A stretch of 48,154 bases of DNA from Filibacter tadaridae (GCF_900609045.1 NZ_UXAV01000030.1:1-48154); one strand, 5' to 3'. Shown: positions 24,739-34,804, numbered from the stretch's first letter. Translations and numbers: made by a program. The notes: generated from the letters alone by a model not told the origin.

Positions 24739-26447
24739 GTTTTAATATGTCAAGAAAACAATATGCGCAAATGTACGGACCAACAACTGGAGATTCCATT
24801 CGCCTGGCGGATACAGAGTTACTGATTCAAATTGAAAAAGATTATACAACATATGGCGAAGAGGTTTTATTTGGCGGGGGAAAAGTTATACGTGATGGAA
24901 TGGGCCAAAATCCGCTCGCGACAAGAAAAGATGGTGTTCCGGATGTAGTAATCACGAATGCCGTTATTTTGGATTATACAGGGATTTATAAGGCGGATAT
25001 AGCCATTCGTGATGGAAAAATTGCCGGGATTGGTAAAGCAGGTAATCCGCTTATTATGGATAACGTGGACATTGTAATTGGCGTAGCCACTGAAATTATT
25101 GCAGGAGAAGGAATGATTGTCACTGCCGGTGGAATTGACTCGCATGTGCATTTCATAAATCCTGACCAAATTGAAACAGCGCTGGCTTCTGGTCTTACGA
25201 CTCTCATTGGTGGAGGAACTGGTCCTGCCGCTGGATCTAAAGCAACAACGGTTGCCCCAGGTGAATGGAATATTCATCGTATGCTATTAGCGGCAGAAGG
25301 TATGCCGATTAATGTTGGATTTACGGGTAAAGGACAGGCTGCCGCAGAAGAGCCGCTTATCGAACAAGTACTGGCAGGCGCAATCGGTTTAAAAGTTCAT
25401 GAAGACTGGGGAGCTACTACCTCGGCACTTGATCATGCACTGAGTGTTGCTGACAAGTATGACGTTCAAGTAGCTGTTCATGCAGATACGTTGAACGAAG
25501 GCGGTTTTATGGAAAACACGATGGATGCGATTAAAGAACGCGTTATTCATATGTACCATACAGAGGGGGCAGGTGGAGGTCATGCTCCTGACCTGATTAA
25601 ATCAGCCAGCTATATGAATGTTCTGCCGTCATCGACTAACCCGACGTTACCTTACACGGTGAATACGATTGATGAGCATTTGGATATGCTGATGGTATGT
25701 CATCATTTAAACCCATCCATACCTGAAGATCTTGCTTTTGCAGATTCAAGAATTCGAAAAGAAACAATTGCTGCTGAAGATATCCTTCAAGACATGGGTG
25801 TATTTAGTATGGTCAGCTCAGATGCACAAGCAATGGGGCGTATCGGCGAGGTCATTATGAGAACTTGGCAAACTGCCGATAAAATGAAAAAGCAAAGAGG
25901 CACAATGGAAGGCGATAGCGAACTTTCGGATAATAATCGTGTGAAGCGATTTATTGCAAAGTATACAATCAATCCAGCTATCACGCATGGTATATCTGAC
26001 CACGTTGGTTCTTTAGAAGTCGGTAAATTCGCCGACCTTGTCATTTGGTCACCTGCATTTTTCGGTGTGAAGCCTGAAATGGTACTTAAAAATGGATTTA
26101 TCGTAGAAAGCTTAATGGGAGATGCGAATGCATCGATTCCAACTCCGCAGCCTGTCATTTATCGCCCGATGTATGCGCAGATGGGAAAAGCACTTGCCAA
26201 AAGCGCGATTACATTCATTTCACAAGCTGCATTTGATGATAATGTACATGAAAAATTAGGACTAGAAAAAGTGGTTCTTCCTGTTCACGGCATTCGGAAT
26301 TTAACGAAAAAAGATATGAAACTTAATTCTGAAACGCCGGATATTACAGTGGACCCACAAACATATGAGGTGAAAATAAACGGGGAATTAATAACATGTG
26401 ATCCTGTTGACGAAGTGCCAATGGGGCAGAGATATTTCCTATTTTGA
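24735..26447 (+). CDS. ureC: Urease subunit alpha (catalytic)
   Basis: The 570-residue protein holds every active-site residue at the standard numbering: nickel ligands His137 and His139 (SHVHF), the carbamylated Lys220 (GLKVHEDWG), His249 ([10 protein letters not shown]), His275 (YHTEGAGG) and Asp363 ([12 protein letters not shown]), plus flap Cys322 and catalytic His323 (MVCHHLNPS). It hydrolyses urea to ammonia and carbamate with two nickel ions. The ATGA overlap with ureB couples their translation. Nothing looks degenerate. Confidence 0.98.
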   Translation: MSFNMSRKQYAQMYGPTTGDSIRLADTELLIQIEKDYTTYGEEVLFGGGKVIRDGMGQNPLATRKDGVPDVVITNAVILDYTGIYKADIAIRDGKIAGIGKAGNPLIMDNVDIVIGVATEIIAGEGMIVTAGGIDSHVHFINPDQIETALASGLTTLIGGGTGPAAGSKATTVAPGEWNIHRMLLAAEGMPINVGFTGKGQAAAEEPLIEQVLAGAIGLKVHEDWGATTSALDHALSVADKYDVQVAVHADTLNEGGFMENTMDAIKERVIHMYHTEGAGGGHAPDLIKSASYMNVLPSSTNPTLPYTVNTIDEHLDMLMVCHHLNPSIPEDLAFADSRIRKETIAAEDILQDMGVFSMVSSDAQAMGRIGEVIMRTWQTADKMKKQRGTMEGDSELSDNNRVKRFIAKYTINPAITHGISDHVGSLEVGKFADLVIWSPAFFGVKPEMVLKNGFIVESLMGDANASIPTPQPVIYRPMYAQMGKALAKSAITFISQAAFDDNVHEKLGLEKVVLPVHGIRNLTKKDMKLNSETPDITVDPQTYEVKINGELITCDPVDEVPMGQRYFLF

Positions 26448-26457
26448 GGTGAAAGCA

Positions 26458-26913
26458 TTGATAGTAGAGAAAATCACGATGAATATTGAGAACATGGAAA
26501 AGGAAGAAATTGAAAAGCGCCATATTGAAAAAGTATACCTTGAAAGCGCCCATTTAGTGAAACGGGTTCAACTCGTCAAGACAGATCACGGTAAAGAAAT
26601 CGGTATACGTTTAAAAGAATCACGTGATCTGGTTGCTGGAGATATTTTATATATGGATGATAAAAATCTCATCATGATTGACGTCGTCTCGGATGATTTA
26701 CTAATAATTAGTCCACGCGACTTACATGAAATGGGGACAATTGCCCACCAATTAGGAAATCGTCATCTACCAGCACAATTTGAGGAAAACGACATGCTTG
26801 TCCAATACGATTATCTGGTTGAAGATTTGCTGCAACAACTTCAAATACCTTTTAAACGTGAAGATCGGAAAGTGAAACAGGCGTTTCGTCATATCGGGCA
26901 TAGTCATGGGTGA
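26458..26913 (+). CDS. ureE: Urease accessory protein UreE (nickel chaperone)
   Basis: The 151-residue protein has the two-domain UreE layout: a beta-rich N-terminal part (about 1-75) with [20 protein letters not shown], then the metal-binding domain with [17 protein letters not shown], which holds the conserved nickel histidine. The tail FRHIGHSHG adds three further histidines, short compared with His-rich enterobacterial UreE. UreE hands nickel to the UreG-UreF-UreD complex. The TTG start at 26458 lies 10 bp after the ureC stop with GAGGTGAAA upstream; earlier in-frame codons lie inside ureC. Confidence 0.93.
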   Translation: MIVEKITMNIENMEKEEIEKRHIEKVYLESAHLVKRVQLVKTDHGKEIGIRLKESRDLVAGDILYMDDKNLIMIDVVSDDLLIISPRDLHEMGTIAHQLGNRHLPAQFEENDMLVQYDYLVEDLLQQLQIPFKREDRKVKQAFRHIGHSHG

Positions 26914-27592
26914 TAACATTCTATCTTTATTCCAGCTTTGTGATTCAAGTTTTCCGACGGGCGCTTTTAGCCACTCATATGGCCTGGAAAGTTATATTCA
27001 AGAAGACCGAGTGCATGACCAAGCGTCATTTTTACAATGGCTTGATGTCTATTTAAATGAGCAGCTCATCTATTCCGATGGGCTCGCTTCCCGTCTTGTA
27101 TATGAAGCATTGGAAGAAAATAATTTGCAAAAAGTATGGAAATTGGATTGTATGCTAACCGTGCAAAATCTGCCGCGTGAAACAAGGGAAGGAACTCAGC
27201 GAATTGGTGAGCGGATGTTGAAGCTTGTGGAATCGCTATATGATGTTCCCGTTTTTTTGGAATATCGCGAACGTATTAACAAGAAACTATCATTTGGCCA
27301 TCCGGCGATTGTGTTTACGATGATAGGCCATCATTTAGGCGTTACAAAATCGACAACCACTCTCTATTATTTGTACTCTACAATCTCTACACTTGTTCAA
27401 AATGCTGTACGAGCCATCCCTTTAGGGCAGACAGCCGGTCAAAAAACGATTCAGCAATTCCAAGTACCGTTAGCGAAAGCAACAGAAAAAATCCAGAGTT
27501 TGGATGAAGATGATTTCGGAATAGTCTCCCCAGGCCTAGAACTATCCCAAATGAAACATGAACGCGTGAATATTCGTATTTTCATGTCGTAA
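26906..27592 (+). CDS. ureF: Urease accessory protein UreF
   Basis: The 228-residue, mostly helical protein has the UreF signatures [20 protein letters not shown] at the N-terminus and [16 protein letters not shown] towards the C-terminus. UreF binds UreD on apo-urease and gates nickel delivery by UreG. It overlaps the ureE stop by 8 bp, so the two are translationally coupled. Confidence 0.95.
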   Translation: MGDNILSLFQLCDSSFPTGAFSHSYGLESYIQEDRVHDQASFLQWLDVYLNEQLIYSDGLASRLVYEALEENNLQKVWKLDCMLTVQNLPRETREGTQRIGERMLKLVESLYDVPVFLEYRERINKKLSFGHPAIVFTMIGHHLGVTKSTTTLYYLYSTISTLVQNAVRAIPLGQTAGQKTIQQFQVPLAKATEKIQSLDEDDFGIVSPGLELSQMKHERVNIRIFMS

Positions 27593-27637
27593 GAAGGAAA
27601 AAATGTAGCCGGATAATAAAAAAAGGAAGTGTTAGTC

Positions 27638-28249
27638 ATGGAACCGATTAAAATTGGTGTAGGTGGACCTGTTGGCGCAGGAAAAACGATGTTGGTTGAA
27701 AAGTTAACACGCTATTTCAAAGATGAAATTAGCATGGCGGTGGTAACAAATGATATTTATACAAAAGAGGATGCAAAATTCCTAATGCAAAATGGTGTCT
27801 TACCTGCGGATCGGATCATAGGCGTGGAAACGGGAGGTTGTCCTCACACGGCGATACGTGAAGATGCTTCCATGAACTTTGCAGCAATTGATGAACTAAT
27901 AGAGAAGCACCCCGATGTTGAACTGATTTTCGTGGAAAGCGGCGGAGATAATCTCGCTGCCACTTTTAGTCCTGAACTTGTTGACTTCTCTATATATATT
28001 ATAGATGTAGCGCAAGGTGAAAAGATTCCGCGAAAAGGTGGACAAGGTATGATCAAATCAGACATGTTCGTCATAAACAAAATAGATTTGGCGCCTTACG
28101 TCGGGGCTAGCTTGGAAGTGATGGAATCTGATACAAAAACGTTCCGTGGAAACAAACCGTTCGTTTTTACAAATTTAAAAGACAATACCGGTCTTGATGA
28201 AATAACGGATTGGATTAGAAAGAATGTACTCTTAAAGGGATTAGAGTAA
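27638..28249 (+). CDS. ureG: Urease accessory GTPase UreG
   Basis: The 203-residue protein has the P-loop GGPVGAGKT near the N-terminus, [10 protein letters not shown], the metal-binding Cys-Pro-His in [18 protein letters not shown], the Walker B-type [13 protein letters not shown] and the guanine-specificity [13 protein letters not shown] hydrolysis drives nickel insertion into urease. ATG 27638 was chosen because AAAGGAAG lies 8 bp upstream; the GTG 9 bp earlier is too close to it. Confidence 0.96.
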   Translation: MEPIKIGVGGPVGAGKTMLVEKLTRYFKDEISMAVVTNDIYTKEDAKFLMQNGVLPADRIIGVETGGCPHTAIREDASMNFAAIDELIEKHPDVELIFVESGGDNLAATFSPELVDFSIYIIDVAQGEKIPRKGGQGMIKSDMFVINKIDLAPYVGASLEVMESDTKTFRGNKPFVFTNLKDNTGLDEITDWIRKNVLLKGLE

Positions 28250-28250
28250 G

Positions 28251-29075
28251 GTGGAGGACTGGACAGGGATTTTACGTTTAGACACTGAGGTAAGAAGTGG
28301 AAAGACAGTTGCACGGAATGTATATTTCCAAGGGGCATATAAAGTGATGCGTCCCATTTATCATGACGAATCGGGACAGGTCTGTTATTACATTTTAAAT
28401 CCCGGAGGCGGCTATTTAGACGGCGACAGCTATAAAATGCAAATTACATTGGACAAACAGGCCCAATTAACCTTAACAACACAATCAGCAACTAAAATAT
28501 ACAAGACACCCCATACACTTGCCTACCAGGAAACGGTAATGGATCTTAAGGAAGGCAGCTATCTTGAATATATTCCCGATCCAATCATCGGCTATCGGGA
28601 TGCTCGCTATAAGCAAAAAACGAATATTCATATGGAAAAAGGTGCTGCACTCTTTTATTCGGATATCATTACGCCTGGATGGTCGCCTAGCGGTGAACGC
28701 TTTAGCTATAATACGCTTCAATTAATAAATGAAATTTATATGGATAATGAGTTGGCGGTATATGATCACGTCAAATTAAATCCAGCAACTAAAAATATGG
28801 ATGGCCTTGGCCAAATGGAAGGTTTTTCTCATTTAGGATCCTTGATTGTAATCGGTGAAAAAACGGATTCTAACCTGATTGACAAGGTATACCAGGCTAT
28901 CCATAAGGATTCAACCGAGTTTAAAATTGGTCTGTCAGAACTGCCTATTCCTGGATTCACCCTAAGGGTGCTAGCAAATAGCACCCAAACCATTGAAAAA
29001 ATAGTTGCTGATTGTCAACGTATTATAAATGAAGAATGGTTGAATAAAACTCCAAGCTTTTTAAGGAAGTACTAA
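28251..29075 (+). CDS. ureD: Urease accessory protein UreD (UreH)
   Basis: The 274-residue, beta-rich protein has UreD features: GAYKVMRPIYHD, NPGGGYLDGDSYKM, TTQSATKIYKTP and YIPDPIIGYRDARYKQ. UreD is the scaffold that binds apo-urease and recruits UreF and UreG. It starts with GTG one base after the ureG stop and ends the operon before a terminator. Having UreD last is the usual Bacillus order. Confidence 0.95.
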   Translation: MEDWTGILRLDTEVRSGKTVARNVYFQGAYKVMRPIYHDESGQVCYYILNPGGGYLDGDSYKMQITLDKQAQLTLTTQSATKIYKTPHTLAYQETVMDLKEGSYLEYIPDPIIGYRDARYKQKTNIHMEKGAALFYSDIITPGWSPSGERFSYNTLQLINEIYMDNELAVYDHVKLNPATKNMDGLGQMEGFSHLGSLIVIGEKTDSNLIDKVYQAIHKDSTEFKIGLSELPIPGFTLRVLANSTQTIEKIVADCQRIINEEWLNKTPSFLRKY

Positions 29076-29080
29076 TAGTC

Positions 29081-29115
29081 AAAACCCGGCAGGTAGAATG
29101 ATTGCCGGGTTTTAG
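29081..29115 (+). terminator. Terminator of the urease operon
   Basis: AAAACCCGGCA pairs with TGCCGGGTTTT around a 13-nt loop. It separates ure from the following ABC operon. Confidence 0.8.
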
Positions 29116-29241
29116 AAGATGATTGGTCCATATACTTTAGTTAGATAGCATACATACAAGACGCATAAATAGATAGAAATAGAAATAGACTGTACTGGAG
29201 AAGAAAAGCTGCTTAAAAAATTGTACTAGACGGAGGCCAGT

Positions 29242-30816
29242 ATGCTAAATAAGAAACTACTATTTTTACTCATTTTTTCTATGCTTGCACTAATTGTTTC
29301 GGGTTGTACTAAAAAAGAAGAAGCCGACGCAAAACCGAAGGAAAACCGTCTCGTATATGCTTCTGAATCAGAATTTGAAGGACTAAACCCTATTCTTGAG
29401 GAGACAAACCTAGACGCATTGCTGTTTCGTGGCCTAATGAGATTTGATGAGAACAATGAAGCTATCACTGATATTGCAGAATCGTATACTGTCTCTCCGG
29501 ACAAGTTAACGTATACATTCACTCTAAAAGAGGGCATCAAGTTCCATGATGGCAAAGCACTAACCGCTGAAGATGTCATTTTCACGATTGAAAGCATATT
29601 GGATGATACGAATGCTTCCTTTTTAAAAGCTGATTTTACTGAAGTTGATTCGCTAACGAAGGTGGACGAGCACTCATTTGAATTAACGTTAAAACATCCA
29701 TTTATACCGATACTTGATAAACTGACAATGCCCATTCTGCCGAAGCATGCATTTAAAGATGAAGATATGCGAACAGCTGAATTCAATAGTCATCCTATCG
29801 GCGCAGGTCCGTACATGTTTGATAAGTGGGATCGGGGAAATAGTTTGACGTTAAAGGCGTACAGTGATTTCCACGGGACAACGCCATCCATCGAAAAAGT
29901 GATTTTTAAATTCATACCCGACAGTAACGTTCGAGCGCTACAACTGAAATCAGGTGAAGTCGATATCGCGTTGTTAGATCCGGTACAAGCAATGAGCTTG
30001 AAAAGTGAAAAGAATATCGGAATCCATGCAATCGATACAGCGGATTACCGAGGTATCCTTTATAACATGGACAAAGACTTATGGAAAGATGTCAATGTCA
30101 GACGTGCATTCAACTATGCGACGGATCGCAAGCAAATCGTCAAGGGTATTTTGAAAGGGTACGGAACGGAAGCGTATTCGCCACTTCAAAAACATGTGTT
30201 CAACAACGCTGAGGTAGGGAAGTATGAATACGATGTTGAAAAAGCACAAACACTTCTTGATGCCGCGGGCTGGAAAGAAGAAAAGGATGGCTTCCGCTAT
30301 AAAAATGATGAAAAGTTGGCGTTTACGATTACAGTACCTGCAACGGATTCAGTGCGTGTCAATATGGCCAACTATACAGCAGAAGGATTTAAAGCAATCG
30401 GTGCCGATGTGAAAGTGGCGGCACTGGACTGGAGTGCATTTACCATTGACGAGACCGATGCGTTCATAATCGCTTGGGGAAGCCCATATGATGCGGATCA
30501 TCACACGCATATCCTGTTTCACTCAGATCAGTCGAGCAAAACGAGTTCAGGCTATAACTACGGTAATTACTCGAATGTAAAAGTGGATGCTTTACTTGAT
30601 GAAGGACGTTTATTGACAGATAAAGATGAACGGAAAACAGCCTATATGGAGTTTCAAAAGGAGCTTGCCCAGGATCCACCGTATGATTTTATTGCCTACG
30701 TCGATGCAATTTATGGCATTAATAAGAATCTGAGCGGTGTAAAAGAGCGAACACTAGGCCATCATGGGTCAGGTTTTCTTTGGAACGTCGAGGAGTGGAA
30801 GTGGAATGAGCGTTAA
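29242..30816 (+). CDS. Nickel/peptide ABC transporter substrate-binding lipoprotein (NikA-like)
   Basis: The 524-residue protein starts with a lipoprotein signal ending in VSGCTKKEE and continues as a family-5 solute-binding protein: LTYTFTLKEGIKFHDGKALT, HPIGAGPYMFDKWDRG, DVNVRRAFNYATDRKQIV. A His-rich stretch DADHHTHILFHSDQ lies near 417-430, in the region where nickel-binding members hold a metal-chelate ligand. Being next to the urease operon, nickel import is the best guess. Oligopeptide-binding proteins share the fold, so the substrate is inferred. Confidence 0.75.
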   Translation: MLNKKLLFLLIFSMLALIVSGCTKKEEADAKPKENRLVYASESEFEGLNPILEETNLDALLFRGLMRFDENNEAITDIAESYTVSPDKLTYTFTLKEGIKFHDGKALTAEDVIFTIESILDDTNASFLKADFTEVDSLTKVDEHSFELTLKHPFIPILDKLTMPILPKHAFKDEDMRTAEFNSHPIGAGPYMFDKWDRGNSLTLKAYSDFHGTTPSIEKVIFKFIPDSNVRALQLKSGEVDIALLDPVQAMSLKSEKNIGIHAIDTADYRGILYNMDKDLWKDVNVRRAFNYATDRKQIVKGILKGYGTEAYSPLQKHVFNNAEVGKYEYDVEKAQTLLDAAGWKEEKDGFRYKNDEKLAFTITVPATDSVRVNMANYTAEGFKAIGADVKVAALDWSAFTIDETDAFIIAWGSPYDADHHTHILFHSDQSSKTSSGYNYGNYSNVKVDALLDEGRLLTDKDERKTAYMEFQKELAQDPPYDFIAYVDAIYGINKNLSGVKERTLGHHGSGFLWNVEEWKWNER

Positions 30817-31777
30817 GTGGTTCGGGAAGCGGATGGTGATGGGGACGATTGTTCTCCTCGTCATTAGCTTCCTCTCTTTTTTCATCATGCATCTGGCTCC
30901 TGGTGATCCGGCAACGGCTTTCTACGGGGGCAATGCACAAACGTTGAACACGGCCGAGAAAGAACGAATCAGTCGCGCTTTTTCGCTTGACCGACCGGTA
31001 ATCGAGCAATACGGATTGTGGCTAAAAGAAATTTTGCAAGGGAATTTGGGCTACTCGTCTAAAGAAGGCCGTCCTGTAACCGTCATTCTTCTAGAACGGT
31101 TACCGAACACCCTGTTGCTTTTTGGTGTGACCTTGTTTTTCATTATTATCGGTTCTCTTTGGCTCGGAACCGTCGCGGGGATGCAAAAAGGCTCCTTATG
31201 GGATAAAGGATTATCGACGATTAGTATTGCGACAAGTTCAATACCGTCATTTTGGCTGGGGATTTTATTTATTTCCTTTTTTTCAGTGAAACTCGGAATT
31301 CTCCCGTCATCTGGTACCGGGGAGGTGGGAGGTGACGGGGGGATACTAGACAAACTGCGACATCTTATTATGCCGGCAGCCGTCATCATTCTGACTCATA
31401 CAGGCATTTATGCGCGCTTCCTCCAAGAAAGTATTAAAGCGGAAACTAGCAAATACTATGTAATGGTTGCAAAAGCGAATGGAGTACTGGAACGCGAAAT
31501 AAGAAAAGGCGTTTTGCGAAATGCATCTATTCCGTATTTGAACTACATCGGAATGACGATCCCCTCTTTCTTTGGTGGATCCATTATCGTAGAATCGCTT
31601 TTTTCGTGGGCAGGTTTAGGACAACTACTAGTAAAAGCTGTGATGATGAAAGATTTCCCGCTTATTATGGGTGGCATACTTTTCACCGGATTGCTCGTTG
31701 TCTTCAGTTTATTCATCATCGACCTTGTCATGTATGCAGTGGATCCCAAATTGCGGAAAGGGGCATACAGTAGATGA
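30806..31777 (+). CDS. ABC transporter permease (NikB/DppB-like)
   Basis: The 323-residue protein has about six membrane helices with the OppB/NikB layout: a first helix before HLAPGDPATAFYGG, the extracytoplasmic loop ending LKEILQGNLGYSSKEGRPV, and the EAA coupling loop AKANGVLEREIRKGVLRNA. It overlaps the binding-protein stop by 11 bp and the next permease start by 4 bp. ATG 30806 was chosen for the overlap geometry and the GGAGTGGAAG upstream. Confidence 0.82.
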   Translation: MSVKWFGKRMVMGTIVLLVISFLSFFIMHLAPGDPATAFYGGNAQTLNTAEKERISRAFSLDRPVIEQYGLWLKEILQGNLGYSSKEGRPVTVILLERLPNTLLLFGVTLFFIIIGSLWLGTVAGMQKGSLWDKGLSTISIATSSIPSFWLGILFISFFSVKLGILPSSGTGEVGGDGGILDKLRHLIMPAAVIILTHTGIYARFLQESIKAETSKYYVMVAKANGVLEREIRKGVLRNASIPYLNYIGMTIPSFFGGSIIVESLFSWAGLGQLLVKAVMMKDFPLIMGGILFTGLLVVFSLFIIDLVMYAVDPKLRKGAYSR

Positions 31778-32586
31778 AATCTCGAAAAGTATTACTCTTC
31801 TGGTGTGTAGTCCTTGGCCTTATCGTTATTATGACGGCTTTCGCAGGACTGTTTTCAACGCATGCGCCAAATGACATGGATATGGATAAAATATATGTAC
31901 CACCAGGTGAGAATCATCTGTTAGGGACGGATCATCTCGGGCGTGATGTGTTTTCACGTCTGTTGGAAGGAGGAAAAGTAACGCTCACCGTTGCGGGTGT
32001 TTCTGTATTCCTGTCTCTAGTTATCGGCGTACTTTACGGCGGAATAAGCGGCTATGTTGGAGGGTATGTCGATGTGGTGATGATGCGTTTTCTGGAAGCG
32101 CTTATTACAATCCCATCTTTGATACTTATTTTGGCGTTTCAAGCATTTATGCAAGGCGGTATGTGGAGTATGGCACTTATTATTGGAATTACCGGGTGGC
32201 TTGTTACTGCACGTATCGTCCGCTCGGAATTCATCAGGCTTAAAGAGGCTGAGTTTGTAAAAATGGCTATCATGTTCGGAACGCCTGTGTGGAAAATCAT
32301 TTTTGGCCATATGCTTCGAAATAGTGTGCCTGCTATTTTCGTCGTTACGCTGTTCAATTTTGCGGGAGCGGTGTTCATTGAAGTGTCGCTCAGTTTTCTT
32401 GGTATAGGCGTACCGCCAGCAATCCCGTCATGGGGAAATATGTTGTACTACGCTCAGAATGATATATTGATTGGTGCGTGGTGGATTGGCTTGTTTCCGG
32501 GAATCATGATCTTCATAACGATTTTGTCCATTAACTTCATAGGAGAAGCGTTGAAAGATCCAGGGCGGAGGCGATTAAATGCTTAA
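31774..32586 (+). CDS. ABC transporter permease (NikC/DppC-like)
   Basis: The 270-residue protein begins with a membrane helix and the family segment HLLGTDHLGRDVFSRLLEGG typical of OppC/NikC permeases, followed by five more helices and the EAA loop (MAIMFGTPVWKIIFGHMLRN). SLSFLGIGVPPAIPSWGNML is another family signature. It is coupled to NikB (ATGA) and to the next ATPase gene (8-bp overlap), and forms the channel with the NikB-like protein. Confidence 0.84.
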   Translation: MKSRKVLLFWCVVLGLIVIMTAFAGLFSTHAPNDMDMDKIYVPPGENHLLGTDHLGRDVFSRLLEGGKVTLTVAGVSVFLSLVIGVLYGGISGYVGGYVDVVMMRFLEALITIPSLILILAFQAFMQGGMWSMALIIGITGWLVTARIVRSEFIRLKEAEFVKMAIMFGTPVWKIIFGHMLRNSVPAIFVVTLFNFAGAVFIEVSLSFLGIGVPPAIPSWGNMLYYAQNDILIGAWWIGLFPGIMIFITILSINFIGEALKDPGRRRLNA

Positions 32587-33328
32587 AGTGGACCAACTAT
32601 CGATTTCCATCAACGAAAAGAACATTGTAGAAGACAGTTCGTTCTTAGTTCCGCGTGGGAAAATCACATCGATTATCGGTGAAAGCGGGAGTGGAAAAAG
32701 TATGACTGTCGCAGCACTGCTCGGTAACCTGCCCTTGGGTACAGAAACAACTGGAAAAGCGCTGTTTGATGGAAAGGACTTGATGGACAGTTCGACGGAA
32801 GAAATTATGGGGATTCGAAAAACAGACATCTTCACAATTTTTCAAGATGCAGCGAATAGTTTTAATCCATCTGTCAAAATGGAACGTCAACTCTATGCGT
32901 TTTCTGGCGGACGAAATGGGGATACTGTGAAACAGTTCCGTGCGAAGATGTCCAGTATTTTGGTTGAACTTGGCCTTTCCGTTGCTATTTTTCATCAGTA
33001 TCCATTCGAATTATCGGGGGGGATGTTGCAACGTTGTATGATTGCATGTGCCTTGTATGTAAAGCCAAACCTTTTGATAGCGGATGAACCTACATCATCT
33101 CTGGATAGGGTGGTGCAGAAGGAATTCATCGACATACTGAAGGTGTTAAATGAAAAGCAGGGTACGACGACTTTGTTGATCACGCATGATTTAGATATTG
33201 TAGCTGAGGCGGCAGATGAAATGATCGTCATGCATGCAGGAAAAGTAGTCGAGACAGGCAGTGTTGCAGAACTGTTTGCGCGACCGACACACCCTTATAC
33301 CAAACGATTGTTGGAAAGTCGCTTCTAA
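32579..33328 (+). CDS. ABC transporter ATP-binding protein (NikD-like)
   Basis: The 249-residue ATPase has Walker A GESGSGKSM (about 35-43), the signature LSGGMLQRCMIACAL, Walker B LLIADEPTSSLD and the H-loop LITHDLDI. The C-terminal TGSVAELFARPTHPYTKRLL is diagnostic of the Opp/Dpp/Nik ATPase family. It is shorter than DppD, which usually has a C-terminal extension with a cluster, and matches NikD in length. Confidence 0.83.
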   Translation: MLKVDQLSISINEKNIVEDSSFLVPRGKITSIIGESGSGKSMTVAALLGNLPLGTETTGKALFDGKDLMDSSTEEIMGIRKTDIFTIFQDAANSFNPSVKMERQLYAFSGGRNGDTVKQFRAKMSSILVELGLSVAIFHQYPFELSGGMLQRCMIACALYVKPNLLIADEPTSSLDRVVQKEFIDILKVLNEKQGTTTLLITHDLDIVAEAADEMIVMHAGKVVETGSVAELFARPTHPYTKRLLESRF

Positions 33329-33351
33329 ATGGAAGAAAGGTTGGATAGCGG

Positions 33352-34092
33352 ATGCTGTTAACTGTGGAAAATATGACAAAAAGCTATCACAAAGGAAAGA
33401 AAACTCTTCACGGAATCGATCTGTCTGTTGAGGAAGGTGAAATCGTAGGTCTTGTTGGAGAAAGTGGAAGTGGTAAAAGTACATTATCACGCCTCATTAT
33501 GCAACTCGAAACGTCCGAATCCGGCACCGTCTCGTTCCATGGTATGCCTGTTAGTAGGAAAACGAAAAAAGGGTTTTACGAAGGATGCCAGCTTATTTTT
33601 CAAAACGCATCAGCTGCTCTTAATCCCACCTGGACTGTTAAAGAGATACTGATGGAGCCCCTGCGAAACAATAGGGATGATCGGAATATGCATATTCGTC
33701 AAATGCTTGGAAATGTAAAACTGACCGAAGCGCACCTGAAACAGCGTCCCTCTGAACTGAGCGGAGGGGAAAGACAGCGCATCAACTTACTTAGGTCCAT
33801 TCTCGTTCGCCCGGAATTATTAATATGCGACGAAATTGTCTCAAGTCTCGACCGTTTAATACAAAAAGAAATTATCGATTTACTCGTCAAACTCAATCGC
33901 GACACGGGCATGGCTATTCTATTTATTTCCCATGACTTGCAAGTTGTCGAATATATGTGTAACCGTATTTATGTTATGAAAGATGGCGAAATCATCGATG
34001 AAAGTAGTAAAAACGAAGGGGAATTCAAGTTTTCCCATCAGTATTCAAGAAAGCTATTCAGTGCGGGCTTTTCGAGTAGACGTGAATTATGA
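33352..34092 (+). CDS. ABC transporter ATP-binding protein (NikE-like)
   Basis: The 246-residue ATPase has Walker A GESGSGKST, the Q-loop QLIFQNASAALNP typical of Opp-family second ATPases, the signature LSGGERQRINLLRSI, Walker B LLICDEIVSSLD and H-loop FISHDLQV. It closes the five-gene operon and would form a heterodimer with the NikD-like protein. The C-terminal HQYSRKLFSAGF matches the short NikE tail. Confidence 0.83.
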   Translation: MLLTVENMTKSYHKGKKTLHGIDLSVEEGEIVGLVGESGSGKSTLSRLIMQLETSESGTVSFHGMPVSRKTKKGFYEGCQLIFQNASAALNPTWTVKEILMEPLRNNRDDRNMHIRQMLGNVKLTEAHLKQRPSELSGGERQRINLLRSILVRPELLICDEIVSSLDRLIQKEIIDLLVKLNRDTGMAILFISHDLQVVEYMCNRIYVMKDGEIIDESSKNEGEFKFSHQYSRKLFSAGFSSRREL

Positions 34093-34133
34093 ATTCGGTG
34101 CTAGCTATTGCCACTAAGTGGTGTGTTACAAAC

Positions 34134-34435
34134 TAGCGAAGGCGCCTTTTAAGGGGTAGCCGAAGCAATAAGACTGACGGCGCAGCTGTCTGGCTTATTG
34201 CGGGAGGCATCGAGGCCACTGAAAAACTTCTTTTTTATAGTGATAACTAGTTGATTGTAGTGGAGAGCGGCGACTCCTGCGGGAACAGCACGAGCTGAAG
34301 ACCCCGCAGGAACGCAGCGACGAGGAGGCTGAAGCCGTACCCGCGGAAAGCGTCCGCTCGGAACGGAAATCAACGGAATTTAAGAAAATCGGATTTTTTC
34401 AGTGCCCTCGGAGGCATCCCCGGAGCGCCGTAGCG
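34134..34435. repeat. Dispersed structured repeat (family A), copy 1, split by a MITE-like insertion
   Basis: The outer arms GCGAAGGCGC (34136-34145) and GCGCCGTAGC (34425-34434) pair at 8 of 10 positions. An internal hairpin GACGGC-GCA-GCTGTC lies within a longer stem GCAATAAG/CTTATTGC. Removing 34212-34418 restores a ~95-bp unit similar to 46109-46202 (about 35 of 45 positions in the core). Confidence 0.65.
34203..34418. mobile_element. MITE-like element (198 bp) with 15-bp inverted ends and 9-bp target duplication
   Basis: The element 34212-34409 begins GAGGCCACTGAAAAA and its reverse complement begins GAGGGCACTGAAAAA (14 of 15 identical). GGAGGCATC flanks it on both sides (34203-34211 and 34410-34418), which is the mark of a transposition event. 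The interior is GC-rich and structured: TCCTGCGGG (34275-34283) pairs perfectly with CCCGCAGGA (34303-34311), and GAGCGG (34265-34270) with CCGCTC (34354-34359). There is no transposase ORF. From memory, the interior resembles an abundant intergenic repeat of Bacillales genomes. Confidence 0.75.
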
Positions 34436-34587
34436 GATTCATTGGAATTTCCTATTTGAACATACATAGTTTAGTTTCCAGTTAAAACGATTAGACGATA
34501 ACAACCATATTGCACGGTTAGTATGATAAATAATGACACATAATGAACAAGTAAGACAAAACGGTACACTATTATGGAGGCGTTAGT

Positions 34588-34803
34588 ATGATTGAGCACT
34601 TCGAAGTGGAACAATTATTTGCAGATCAAGTTCATGAGCGTTATCAGTTTAAGCTAAAGATAAAAGGGAATGACCACCAAGGTCTATTTGAAGATGGAAG
34701 GATTAAATGGTTTAATCCGCAACCAGAAACTATCCATGAAGTGGAAAGCATTGCAGCTATTGAGTCACAAGTGCATGGTTTGATGAGAAACCACTTACAA
34801 TAA
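34588..34803 (+). CDS. Small YheE-like (DUF5342) protein
   Basis: The 71-residue protein (MIEHFEVEQLFADQVHERYQ, then a GLFEDGRIKWFNPQP turn) looks like the YheE/DUF5342 family of small Bacillales proteins, whose role is unknown. The ATG has TGGAGGCG upstream, and a strong terminator follows. The family call is from memory of the pattern and is moderate in certainty. Confidence 0.65.
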   Translation: MIEHFEVEQLFADQVHERYQFKLKIKGNDHQGLFEDGRIKWFNPQPETIHEVESIAAIESQVHGLMRNHLQ

Positions 34804-34804
34804 G

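Noticed and set aside
29226..29786. Long minus-strand ORF (186 codons) opposite the NikA-like gene
   Set aside because: It has no ribosome site or recognisable motif and lies wholly against a clear coding sequence, starting from codon bias of the real gene.
34149..34373. Minus-strand ORF across the MITE-like element
   Set aside because: It spans the junction between two repeats and has an unnatural Arg/Pro-rich composition.
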